Source: Salinimonas chungwhensis DSM 16280 (lineage in GTDB: Bacteria; Pseudomonadota; Gammaproteobacteria; Enterobacterales; Alteromonadaceae). From it: a stretch of DNA of 64,000 bases. Each line of letters opens with the position of its first letter. The first letter of the stretch is position 1. Position numbers and translations under genes: made by a program. The stretch is from the NCBI RefSeq assembly GCF_000378185.1, contig NZ_KB899385.1, positions 1 to 64,000 of the forward strand, given 5' to 3'. Under the pieces are notes generated by a model that did no database searches, was not told where the DNA came from, and saw only the letters and a program-made list of their open reading frames with translations. Positions 37,431 to 45,731 of the stretch are shown here, one piece after another.

Positions 37431-39897
37431 AACAAGAGCGCCATCAAAAGATAGGGCTATTGATGTTAAAAGACGATATGTAGACCATAGACACTGGCTG
37501 GTAATCCTGATCCATGAAGTCAGGAACAGAGAATCACTTTCATTGGCCTATGCTACGATGATTGGATTATTGCTTATTTTTCCAGTTCTTTGGCCCGTCA
37601 TTAGTTTGCTTTTGGTATTTCTATTAGTAAACAACAGAATATCCTTTAAAAAGCTGCAAACATTACCTTTAAAGCTGCCTCGATGGTTAAATAAGACTGA
37701 CTACCACGAATTAGCCGTAGCAAATAGATATGCCTATCAAAAAGCACAAGGCTCAATCCACATGGGAAACGAATTGGGTACCCAATTAGAACTATGGATT
37801 GTACCAAACGACCAGCTAACACATATGCTATTTATCTCGACTACCGGTGGAGGTAAAACTGAGTTTTTATGGTCCTACGCTGCAGCCAGTAGCTTCATGT
37901 CCGGGGGGGCCTTGATCTATGTTGATGCAAAGGCAGCTCCTGATGGACTCGAAAAACTGTTTTTCTTGGGTAGAAAAACAGGTAGAGAAGATTCAATTCG
38001 AATTATGAATTATCGAACAGGAAACAAAGAGGTTAAACAGGCACACTGGCAGCGAGTATCAAACACATGCGGAATGTTCGCAATAGGGACAGCCTCGATT
38101 GTTCAACAATTTCTTGAGGATATGATGCCACCAGGAGAAGGTGAGAACCAGGTATTTAGAGATAAAGCTGTGGCTGGTTTAAAAGCATTTCTGCCGGCTG
38201 TCGTTGAATTGCGGGATCAAAAGCTTGTTAATATTACTCCCACCCTAATTGGTCAATGGTTCTCCATTCCAATGCTCTGTAAGCTAGCATACCCTGAACA
38301 TTGCGAGCACGTTATTCCACTTTTGAACGAACAAACTGGGGAAATTACGGACATTCCAATAAAAATATCTACTGCTAAAAAAAGAGCGCTGCGACGTTAT
38401 CTTGAAAGCGGTCTACCGGGTTTCAACAGTGAAAATGTCGATATGCTGAAAAACGGCAACAAACAACCGCAAGAGGTGCATAGACAGTTTGGGTTTGGGC
38501 TTGGTTACGTTGCAAAGCCCCTTATTGAATTAGGTAGTTCATACGCTCACATCTTCGAGTGTGAACAAGGCGAAATTGACTTTCGGGACATTATTTTAAA
38601 CAACCGGGTGCTTGGTGTCTTTGTACCTGCCTCTGAACAGTCTAATGACCAAAAACAGGTACAAGGAAAGATTGCTCTCTCGGGCATTCGCGTGGCTATA
38701 TCCACGGGACTTGGTGACAAAAGTGAAGGCGACATTGATGATGTAATTAATAACCTGCCAATCGACAAGAAAAATCCAAGTCAGATTATCATTGATGAAT
38801 ACGCAGAGGTGGCGATTGATGGATTTGCCGTTGCAGCAACCCAGGGACGTGGGCTGGGAATAGGGGTTACGTTCAGTGGTCAGGATCTTGCCGGATTTAT
38901 AAAAGCCTCTAAGGAAGAAGCTACTCAGATTTTCGGGAATACGCGCCTAAAAATCCTGGGACCACAAGAAGACGTTAAAGAGACTTGGGATTGGTTTAAA
39001 GATCTTGCTGGGACTATGAGCGTTGCAGAAAGTAGCGGTTGGGAAGAAAGCAAGGGAACATCCTTATATCGTCAAAATTTTTCTGCCCAGATTAAAGAGG
39101 TGGATCGTCTGAACTGGCTCGATGTAAAAGAGCAAACAACAGGCGAAGGTATAATTTTTCAGAACGCAAACATAGTCAAGGCTCAGCTTTTTAATATTAA
39201 AATGGACACGAGCAGACTTCGAAACTTCAGAATAAATAGATTGCTTGAAGTTCTCCCGCCATCGCAAAAAGAAATTGAAAGTCTGCTTCAGGAAGTAGAG
39301 ATTGCTAAATCTTTAAAGTACATGATAGATAGAGCAAAATTTCCTAGCACCACGAACCATGTTGATCTAGGAGATGTCGAGATAGGCAACGACACTGATT
39401 GGATTTATGCACTAATTGGCCATGAGAATAAATACTCTAAGCGAAATTCTGAACTCAATCAAAAGCTTAAGTCGCTTACAAGCAATACCGATACAGAAAG
39501 TGAAGCTGAAGAACCATCCATACGGGAAAGTTGTTCTAATCACGACACTTTTCAAGGTGACCTTTTCAACGGTGATGCGGTGGAGTCTGTTGCAATAAGG
39601 AAACCCAAAGCAGAGACCTCTGATATATCTACTGAAGCACTCAACAAAGCTGAGAATGAATTTATTTATGAATTCGATACCGACTTAAATATTGACGCTA
39701 TCGAAGCTCTTAAGCAAAACATGTCACAAATGACCCAAAAGATGGGAGTTGATAAAAACGTGGCTGAGAAGCTTTCAGAGCTTTCAGCTGAAAAGGTTAA
39801 AGAAGAATTAAAGTATACCAAAGAGCCTATTGCTACAGACCCTGGAGATATTGACCTATTATGGGGCGAGATAGATAAACTGAGTAAAAAAAGGTAG
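37423..39897 (+). CDS. icmO: IcmO/DotL/TrbC, type IV coupling ATPase
   Basis: 824 aa (Legionella DotL 783). Two N-terminal membrane helices at about 40-75, then an FtsK/VirD4-type ATPase with Walker A in STTGGGKTEF (about 139-148) and Walker B in QIIIDEYAEV (about 455-464). The C-terminal extension past residue 650 is acidic and low in complexity (NTDTESEAEEPS), the region that in DotL binds adaptors such as IcmS/IcmW; those adaptors are absent here. It delivers substrates (relaxase-DNA and proteins) to the channel. Followed by a 13-bp stem hairpin. Confidence 0.93.
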   Translation: MLETRAPSKDRAIDVKRRYVDHRHWLVILIHEVRNRESLSLAYATMIGLLLIFPVLWPVISLLLVFLLVNNRISFKKLQTLPLKLPRWLNKTDYHELAVANRYAYQKAQGSIHMGNELGTQLELWIVPNDQLTHMLFISTTGGGKTEFLWSYAAASSFMSGGALIYVDAKAAPDGLEKLFFLGRKTGREDSIRIMNYRTGNKEVKQAHWQRVSNTCGMFAIGTASIVQQFLEDMMPPGEGENQVFRDKAVAGLKAFLPAVVELRDQKLVNITPTLIGQWFSIPMLCKLAYPEHCEHVIPLLNEQTGEITDIPIKISTAKKRALRRYLESGLPGFNSENVDMLKNGNKQPQEVHRQFGFGLGYVAKPLIELGSSYAHIFECEQGEIDFRDIILNNRVLGVFVPASEQSNDQKQVQGKIALSGIRVAISTGLGDKSEGDIDDVINNLPIDKKNPSQIIIDEYAEVAIDGFAVAATQGRGLGIGVTFSGQDLAGFIKASKEEATQIFGNTRLKILGPQEDVKETWDWFKDLAGTMSVAESSGWEESKGTSLYRQNFSAQIKEVDRLNWLDVKEQTTGEGIIFQNANIVKAQLFNIKMDTSRLRNFRINRLLEVLPPSQKEIESLLQEVEIAKSLKYMIDRAKFPSTTNHVDLGDVEIGNDTDWIYALIGHENKYSKRNSELNQKLKSLTSNTDTESEAEEPSIRESCSNHDTFQGDLFNGDAVESVAIRKPKAETSDISTEALNKAENEFIYEFDTDLNIDAIEALKQNMSQMTQKMGVDKNVAEKLSELSAEKVKEELKYTKEPIATDPGDIDLLWGEIDKLSKKR

Positions 39898-39912
39898 CTT
39901 TATAACTATAAT

Positions 39913-39952
39913 ATACTCAGTTCGGCATCACTTTGTGTACCGAACTGAGTAT
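39913..39952. terminator. Hairpin between convergent icmO and the acidic-protein gene
   Basis: ATACTCAGTTCGG, fourteen bases, CCGAACTGAGTAT, a perfect 13-bp stem. It serves both converging genes. No strong T-run on either side. Confidence 0.65.
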
Positions 39953-39978
39953 AACCATTTGAGTAGTAAGTAGCCTGA

Positions 39979-41220
39979 TTAATTTGACATTTCTGCTGTA
40001 TCTGATGCACTTTTACTAAACATCTTTTTAATAGATTCTAAGACCTTCTCTATAAGTTCCTGAAGTGCTTTAGTCTTATCATTTGATTCACTATTCTCAT
40101 CGAAATGAGTTTCCGAGTCATCCTTGATACTATGTAATGCTTCTTCGATTTTACTGACAGTATCCGCTTGAAAGTCTTCATCTGATTTCTCGAGTTCTGA
40201 CTGTATATCCCCTATTACATCCTTCATTTCATCCAGGTCTCTTTCCGATGGTGGTTGCGCTCCTATCGTTTGCAGCGTCTTAGCAAGGCTATCTAATTGC
40301 TCTACACCAACATCATTGTCTCCGGAATACTTAGGAACAATGTGTTCAAGGCTGGCCACTGTTTCTTGATCAGTACCATCATTTTTAGGCAGGGAATCTG
40401 ATAATTTATAAATTCCATTCTTTGCAGCACTACCAGCACCCTTGATCAACGCTCCGGTTAATCCAAATGCTGCTCCTGCAACTGTAGAACCTATATCAAC
40501 TAATGCACCTCCGACATTTTTACCTTGTGAATATCCTTGAGACAAGGAAGCACTAGGTGCAGCTTGATGTTGGTTTGTTTGCTGTGGTTCACTAGAGTTT
40601 TGCGACCGTAAGTATTGATGAAGTTCTTCAGAGATATTGGCGCCAGATTGCATTTGAGATTTATTAATCCTCTCCTCTGCGTCACTTGTTATTTCACTCT
40701 CCGTTTCAGTCACATCCGCTGAAGTATTGATAAATTCGCTATCAAAGTCATGCTGATCTAGATCACCATTCGTCTCAAATGATGAACTAGCATTATCTGC
40801 TTCATGGTACGAATTGAATGATGACGCATCCTCATCCTCATCCTCATCTTCATCTTCGTTCTGTTTCTCGTTCTCAGGTACCTGAACACTATCGTCCTCT
40901 GAAATTTGATGCGGTATATCATCTGTATCGCCAGCTTCAATAATGACATTGCCCTCAGGCAGGGATTCTGCCTTAGAATCATACTCCGCCATTTCTTCCA
41001 TCAACGATTCAAACTCATTCGAGGAAATTTGACCTTCATCCATGTCTAAAGCCGGCTCATTTATAGATTCACTAATCGATTCGGTAACTGAAGAATGATC
41101 TTTTTCCTGACTTCTCTTTGAGTTCGCTTCTTTATCAAGTTGCTCAATCAACTCTTCAAAACTTTCCTCTACATTATCTACATCACCCAAGCTTTCGTTA
41201 TGACTATTAGTATTGGACAT
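39979..41220 (-). CDS. Highly acidic low-complexity protein with a glycine-rich hydrophobic patch
   Basis: 413 aa with no signal peptide. Residues 1-200 are disordered and rich in E, D and S, including a run of alternating E and D around 122-131 encoded by a CATCCT hexamer repeat. Around 232-265 a GALVDIGSTVAGAAFGLTGALIKGAG segment could be membrane-inserting or amphipathic. The C-terminus is a charged helix (ALQELIEKVLESIKKMF). Good ribosome site AAGGA. It stands alone between the icmO end and the exported-protein operon. Acidic E-rich C-termini are typical of Dot/Icm substrates, so a transferred or DNA-mimic protein is possible, but unsupported. Confidence 0.65.
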   Translation of the reverse strand: MSNTNSHNESLGDVDNVEESFEELIEQLDKEANSKRSQEKDHSSVTESISESINEPALDMDEGQISSNEFESLMEEMAEYDSKAESLPEGNVIIEAGDTDDIPHQISEDDSVQVPENEKQNEDEDEDEDEDASSFNSYHEADNASSSFETNGDLDQHDFDSEFINTSADVTETESEITSDAEERINKSQMQSGANISEELHQYLRSQNSSEPQQTNQHQAAPSASLSQGYSQGKNVGGALVDIGSTVAGAAFGLTGALIKGAGSAAKNGIYKLSDSLPKNDGTDQETVASLEHIVPKYSGDNDVGVEQLDSLAKTLQTIGAQPPSERDLDEMKDVIGDIQSELEKSDEDFQADTVSKIEEALHSIKDDSETHFDENSESNDKTKALQELIEKVLESIKKMFSKSASDTAEMSN

Positions 41221-41297
41221 CGTTATACTTCCTTAAATATTGGTTTATCCAAGACTAGCTGGATAACATTTGAGCTGTACAGAGAACGCTAAGTCGT

Positions 41298-41317
41298 TTG
41301 CAGCATAGCTGCTGCAA
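41298..41317 (-). terminator. Weak hairpin after the exported-protein operon
   Basis: TTGCAGC, ATAGCT, GCTGCAA, directly behind the stop at 41318. No T-run follows on the minus strand, so function is uncertain. Confidence 0.35.
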
Positions 41318-42355
41318 TCAGTCATCGCTCTTTGTAATAAGTTTAATTGCTAGCAAGATATTGCGTTGTCTTCCAACCGCATTGAGTTTGTTAAGGTTGG
41401 TATTGATTGCGTTTTGCGACAAAGCTTGTCTTATTAAAAGAGCATGGTCATTTTGCTTCATAACAGCTGACATATCGTCTGCAATAGAATTTGCTTCATG
41501 ACCTCTCAACAGGGAGTCAAATGTAGCCCCTTTAAGGTAAGTAGAGAGGTTTAATTTCGAATAGCCTTCTACATTGCTTCTTGACGTTTCAGTGATCCTA
41601 TTCGCTACCACTACCGACTTCAGCTTTCTAATGGCTTCGTACCTGGGATTTGAGTCAGAAGGTTCTTTTATGAAAATACCCTGCATACGGGCAACTTCAA
41701 CAGGACTTAGTGATGATGCAGAAAATTTTGATGTCAACCAATCATGCTGCATCCTGTTCTTCAGAACCGAATTATTCGCTTCACCACTGGATTCAAATGT
41801 AATTAGGGCTAATTTTGATTTCTTTTTCGATAATTTATTTTCTAGATCACTCAGTACATGTACAGGTTCTAAAGCACAATCCGGGCATGTGGCCTTAAAG
41901 AGATAAGGATGAGAGTACTGGCCTAATTCTCCATATCGTTCATGTGAATTTATAAAATATTTTACTTTTGATAAATCCTTTATATTTTTCACGAAAGTAT
42001 TAGTTATAGTATTAGCATTTGCTTCATGAAACTTGGCTGACTGTGTAGTTGATAATGTTAGTTTGCTCACAAGACCATCTAAAGCAGTTATTGAATCTGT
42101 GTGATTTGAAAATAAACCTTCCGTCATATCAGCAGTTAAGTCAGCAAACTCAGTGCTGGAAGATGCCAAACTTTTAGTCAATTCAGTGCATTCTATTTTA
42201 TACTGATTTATTGAAGAAACCGTATCGCTTGCCAGTTTGATCATTGCGGCACCACTGCAACCAGCGTCACAAAATGGCAAACATGGCTCCCAAGCTATTG
42301 CTTGCTTTGAAAAAACAAATATGAATGTTGCTACCGCTAAACTAATTTTTGTCAT
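41318..42355 (-). CDS. Exported Cys-rich helical protein, paralogue 1
   Basis: 345 aa with a signal peptide (cleavage near KQAIA). The mature N-terminus has a Cys cluster (CLPFCDAGCSGAAMIKL) matching that of the next protein upstream (CGIIPCDSTCAGPALIRF). The rest is helical, with coiled-coil potential and an internal CPDC pair at about 151-154. The start overlaps the end of the previous gene by 14 bases. Exported, helical and Cys-clustered proteins in conjugation loci are sometimes VirB5/TrbJ-like minor pilus or tip factors; that is inference. No known Dot/Icm name fits. Confidence 0.75.
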   Translation of the reverse strand: MTKISLAVATFIFVFSKQAIAWEPCLPFCDAGCSGAAMIKLASDTVSSINQYKIECTELTKSLASSSTEFADLTADMTEGLFSNHTDSITALDGLVSKLTLSTTQSAKFHEANANTITNTFVKNIKDLSKVKYFINSHERYGELGQYSHPYLFKATCPDCALEPVHVLSDLENKLSKKKSKLALITFESSGEANNSVLKNRMQHDWLTSKFSASSLSPVEVARMQGIFIKEPSDSNPRYEAIRKLKSVVVANRITETSRSNVEGYSKLNLSTYLKGATFDSLLRGHEANSIADDMSAVMKQNDHALLIRQALSQNAINTNLNKLNAVGRQRNILLAIKLITKSDD

Positions 42356-43361
42356 TGGCGGCTTCCTCCAATACTGTATTTCGGGACCTTCTAAGTTCTA
42401 TCAATTGAAAAAGTAAAGATTCGGCCATCTGTCGGTTTAATGAAATTTTTCTATGAAGGCCAACATCATTTAGCGAGTAAGTTTCTGCAATTGCTTGATT
42501 ATCAGCTACACCCTTTAGAGCAGCTTCTGATAGTTTAAGGTTGAAAGATGAGCCAGAATTTCCTGCTTCCAAATTCTCAGACACTAACTTAGCTAACGCA
42601 CGGGATAAGGCTGGTTTTCCCATCAGATTAGCAAGTGGGAAAGATTCCCTGATAATATCAATGGGTGATAGAGGGTAGGTTCCATTACTAAGGAGAAGTC
42701 TAGCAAAAGAAAAGTTGAAATTAGTTCCAGGTTTATTAGCTGCGGCCTGAACATTCATTTTTTTAATTCTTTTGTTAAATTCAGCCGTGCTACTCATTAA
42801 CAATTGAATATCAATTTCCAGCCCTTTTTTACTTTTTAGAATTCTTAGATTCGTATCAGAGTCGTCACTGAGTCGGTTAAAATTACCTGGCAATGCTTGG
42901 TTACCTAAAACCCTCTCGTGATCAGCATACCGTCCAATATTTGAAAGGCTCTTTATTGCCTCCACCACCAAATTTGTAACTTGCTCATACTGAGATTGCA
43001 AAACTTTTAATGTTTGTCGTTTGCTCAAAACTACTTTGCCAGTCATACCACCCATCGATACCAGTGTATTTTTAGAGTTTTTGGACTTCTGCTCTGCTAA
43101 ATCAGTGTAAAAATCAACAGCAGCGGTGCTAACATTTTCAGTTTCTTGTGCTAATGAACTATGCTCATTACTTACATCATCTAACAAGGAGGAAAATGAA
43201 TTGCCGAACCTAATTAAAGCCGGCCCAGCGCAAGTAGAATCGCAAGGAATAATTCCACATGTAGCCCCAGCACAGCATGATCCAAAACCAATCTCAGCCT
43301 TAGCATTGATTGACATCAGAGTTAGCCATACAACAAAAATAGTTTTAAATATCCTTTTCAT
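42342..43361 (-). CDS. Exported Cys-rich helical protein, paralogue 2
   Basis: 339 aa with a signal peptide (cleavage near INAKA). The mature start holds six Cys in about 20 residues (SCCAGATC, IPCDSTCAG), followed by the PALIRF stretch aligning with GAAMIKL of paralogue 1. The remainder is helical, and its C-terminal LIELRRSRNTVLE resembles LNAVGRQRNILL in paralogue 1. ATGA overlap with the upstream gene. Clearly a tandem duplication that has diverged. The DsbC-like protein at 17.5 kb is a plausible folding factor. Confidence 0.75.
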   Translation of the reverse strand: MKRIFKTIFVVWLTLMSINAKAEIGFGSCCAGATCGIIPCDSTCAGPALIRFGNSFSSLLDDVSNEHSSLAQETENVSTAAVDFYTDLAEQKSKNSKNTLVSMGGMTGKVVLSKRQTLKVLQSQYEQVTNLVVEAIKSLSNIGRYADHERVLGNQALPGNFNRLSDDSDTNLRILKSKKGLEIDIQLLMSSTAEFNKRIKKMNVQAAANKPGTNFNFSFARLLLSNGTYPLSPIDIIRESFPLANLMGKPALSRALAKLVSENLEAGNSGSSFNLKLSEAALKGVADNQAIAETYSLNDVGLHRKISLNRQMAESLLFQLIELRRSRNTVLEEAANDKN

Positions 43362-44413
43362 TGGAAGCTCAACAAGCCAAGAGTTTGTCGTTCTTCTTCA
43401 ATCAACTCGTTGAGCAGATAATTTGTCATATTAGTTTGATATACCTGTTCCCTGAGAAGACCGGTGTCAGTTTTTGTTTTAATATCCAAATGCCACTCCG
43501 GAGAAAAGTATTTTCTCTGTGTTTCAGACAACATAAATTCCGTTAAAGAAGTCTTTCCATCAATATCATTTACTTTCGTATAGCCTATCTTCCAATCTTT
43601 GGTCTCAATCAATGGAGCTCTTAGTAATACATCTCGGGCCAATACTGAAAATGCTAAAGTTTTCTTTTGTATTTGCCGGTAGTATTCAGCTGCATCTTTG
43701 CCCTCAAGCGTATCTGAGGGTTTAGGAGATGGAAGGACCATTAGCTTGATTAAGGTCAGTAAGTCATCCACCTCTTGCTCTGTCAGTAAATTTTGTGTCA
43801 ATTTGTCTAGTTCCGGAGTAAGTTCCTTTATTTTTTTGTCCACCTCTCTTCTTCTTAGTTTTTGACCATTATCCTTATGCCCTTTTAGCAAAGCCCATTG
43901 TTTAAATTGCACCAGCTGATCAGCAAGCTTGGTTTCAAAATCAACAATTGCTTGTTGTAGTAATGGGGCTCTATTTACTGCGATGTCGCCTGATATTGGC
44001 TGTGACTGAGGACCAAGGGTTTCTTTTGATCTCAAATATGCATCGATCTTGAATTCAGACTTCATAGCCTGTGATATCTCATTAGTCATGAAATCAGTAA
44101 GGTTAATTATTGTTTTATTAAGCTTGTCATTTGACAAAATAATTTTATTAGTAGCCGCATCAATTGCTGTCACCATTTGTGTGTTTTGCGATTCAAGCAA
44201 ACCCACCAATGATGAAGATGACGCTGAAATTGTGTTGTTGAGAGTTTCAGTAGCAGAAACATTTGTATTGACGGTAGTTTTTAATGAGCTCAATGAACTA
44301 TTTATTGATGCGGAGGCAGTTTTTATATCTTTCTGCAAGCAAGAATCACAGCCTGCAAATGCATTACTACTAACCAAAGTGCCTAATAAGAATGCTAACC
44401 AGAATCTACTCAT
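43358..44413 (-). CDS. Exported helical protein, distant third member
   Basis: 351 aa from the ATG at 44413 (AAGGA upstream); a frame-open start at 44440 is further inside the previous gene and lacks a ribosome site. Signal peptide with cleavage near SNAFA. The mature start has one CDSC pair, then a long helical S, T and N-rich region (about 25-90) like a coiled-coil stalk. Length, export, Cys at the mature N-terminus and helical body match the two downstream paralogues, though sequence similarity is slight. It overlaps the upstream gene by 8 bases. Confidence 0.72.
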   Translation of the reverse strand: MSRFWLAFLLGTLVSSNAFAGCDSCLQKDIKTASASINSSLSSLKTTVNTNVSATETLNNTISASSSSLVGLLESQNTQMVTAIDAATNKIILSNDKLNKTIINLTDFMTNEISQAMKSEFKIDAYLRSKETLGPQSQPISGDIAVNRAPLLQQAIVDFETKLADQLVQFKQWALLKGHKDNGQKLRRREVDKKIKELTPELDKLTQNLLTEQEVDDLLTLIKLMVLPSPKPSDTLEGKDAAEYYRQIQKKTLAFSVLARDVLLRAPLIETKDWKIGYTKVNDIDGKTSLTEFMLSETQRKYFSPEWHLDIKTKTDTGLLREQVYQTNMTNYLLNELIEEERQTLGLLSFQ

Positions 44414-45113
44414 CTTTATTTCCTTTGTCACTCTCACCAAATATCCGATTTACGTTTAAAACAGATCTTACCTTCTCCTCTTGCGCAGAACGTCTTGAAC
44501 GAGTGCTCGGCCCGCCATTTTCAATCCGCCTTTGCTCAATTTCCTGCTCCGTCCATCGCCGCTGTTTCACCCGGGGATATTCACCAAATACCTCTTCCAC
44601 TACAGCTTCCTGAGCTTCTCTGTCATTCATATAGACACGAGCTTCCTGAATATCTGAAAAGCTATTAGCTCTGCCGCTCTGTCCTAGCGAGACACTGCCT
44701 AGTCCCATTGGCGCTTCAAGCTTTGCATCCAAATAAGCAGAAGCCTCGTTTAGCTTATCTTCAACGGCACTACAGGCCATATTCATCAATTGGTCTTTCA
44801 GACCGGCGTAGACACTGTTCCAGATGCCGTAGGGGTCAACTGTGATAACGGACAGATCAAGCTGCATGATGTCATCCAGGCAGCCGGCCTCAATGGCGGA
44901 ATCCGGATTTTGAATTAGTTCATCGGTGAGATAGGTAGCTGATTTATTCATATCTACCCAAATAGCTTCTACCTGCTCTTTTTGTTTACAAGCGATAGAA
45001 TCATCACCTGAAGGGCAGGAAAAAGCGTTGGTTGCTCCACCGCCAGCCTGTTGAGCAAAGATCGGGGCTGGTATTAATGTTATAGAGAGCATAATTACCT
45101 TGAGTCGATTCAT
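44406..45113 (-). CDS. Exported unknown transfer-operon protein
   Basis: 235 aa with a signal peptide (cleavage near APIFA). The mature part has four Cys (FSCPSG, IACKQ, AGCLDD, MACSAV) and a predicted helical core, then a highly charged, probably disordered C-terminus (RRWTEQEIEQRRIENGG). ATGA overlap with the upstream gene. In IncI plasmids the region next to traY (dotA) encodes traW/traX-type envelope proteins, but no homology is asserted. Confidence 0.7.
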   Translation of the reverse strand: MNRLKVIMLSITLIPAPIFAQQAGGGATNAFSCPSGDDSIACKQKEQVEAIWVDMNKSATYLTDELIQNPDSAIEAGCLDDIMQLDLSVITVDPYGIWNSVYAGLKDQLMNMACSAVEDKLNEASAYLDAKLEAPMGLGSVSLGQSGRANSFSDIQEARVYMNDREAQEAVVEEVFGEYPRVKQRRWTEQEIEQRRIENGGPSTRSRRSAQEEKVRSVLNVNRIFGESDKGNKDE

Positions 45114-45589
45114 AACATTTTCCCTTTTCTGTCATTAACGTTATTAAGTGCCGCATAAACCAACGCTAATCGCTCATTGTTCAAAAGCTCCTGCAAAGAA
45201 ACTTGAGTATGAGCTGCGGCCAGCCTCTCAAGTAGAATTTTTGCTGGCCGGTTATATTGCTCACTTGTGAGTAAGTTATTAGCTGAAAATGTGAGTGAAT
45301 TCGTTATACCTGGTAAGCGTTTTTCGAGTTGCTGCAGAAGGTACATTGATGACTGAACTCTTTGAAAAGCCAGTACAGTTAACAGCGAAGGGAGGTCATC
45401 ATTTAGAGATTTCAACTTTCTCTCATTTAGTGACTCAACCCAATTTCCGACACGAGCTTTTACATTAATCTCGTCATCAAGAACCCAGACTTCAGCCAAT
45501 GACATTCTGTCAAAAAATGACTGCAGTTGTGGGTACATGCTCCAGTGTTTCTGAATAGCATTGTCATCAAACTCTATGTTTACAGACAT
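45110..45589 (-). CDS. Unknown small cytoplasmic protein heading the exported-protein operon
   Basis: 159 aa, no signal peptide, helical, with leucine-rich segments (SLLTVLAFQRVQSSMYLLQQLEK). The ATG lies only 7 bases downstream of a 23-bp motif copy, which therefore covers the normal ribosome-site region. Its stop overlaps the next start as ATGA. Size and helical nature recall secretion chaperones, but no family is recognised. Confidence 0.65.
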   Translation of the reverse strand: MSVNIEFDDNAIQKHWSMYPQLQSFFDRMSLAEVWVLDDEINVKARVGNWVESLNERKLKSLNDDLPSLLTVLAFQRVQSSMYLLQQLEKRLPGITNSLTFSANNLLTSEQYNRPAKILLERLAAAHTQVSLQELLNNERLALVYAALNNVNDRKGKML

Positions 45590-45595
45590 GACCTA

Positions 45596-45618
45596 CCTAA
45601 TAATCTCAATAAATCCGG
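45596..45618 (-). promoter_or_regulatory. 23-bp intergenic motif, copy E
   Basis: On the minus strand CCGGATTTATTGAGATTATT then AGG, one mismatch to the consensus. It sits immediately upstream of the 45589 start, closer than any other copy, so as DNA or RNA it could affect translation as well as transcription. Confidence 0.6.
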
Positions 45619-45685
45619 TTTCAAATTGCAAAGAAACCTCTCTGCACGACAATAGGATTATCAAGCCGCGGGTTGTGTGTCACAA

Positions 45686-45708
45686 CGTAATAAGCGCGAT
45701 AAATCAGG
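45686..45708 (-). promoter_or_regulatory. 23-bp intergenic motif, copy F
   Basis: On the minus strand CCTGATTTATCGCGCTTATT then ACG, one mismatch. It is about 100 bases upstream of the 45589 start and only about 24 bases from the dotA start on the other strand, so it could serve both divergent units. Confidence 0.55.
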
Positions 45709-45731
45709 AAATTCACTATTAGGCATCTAGA

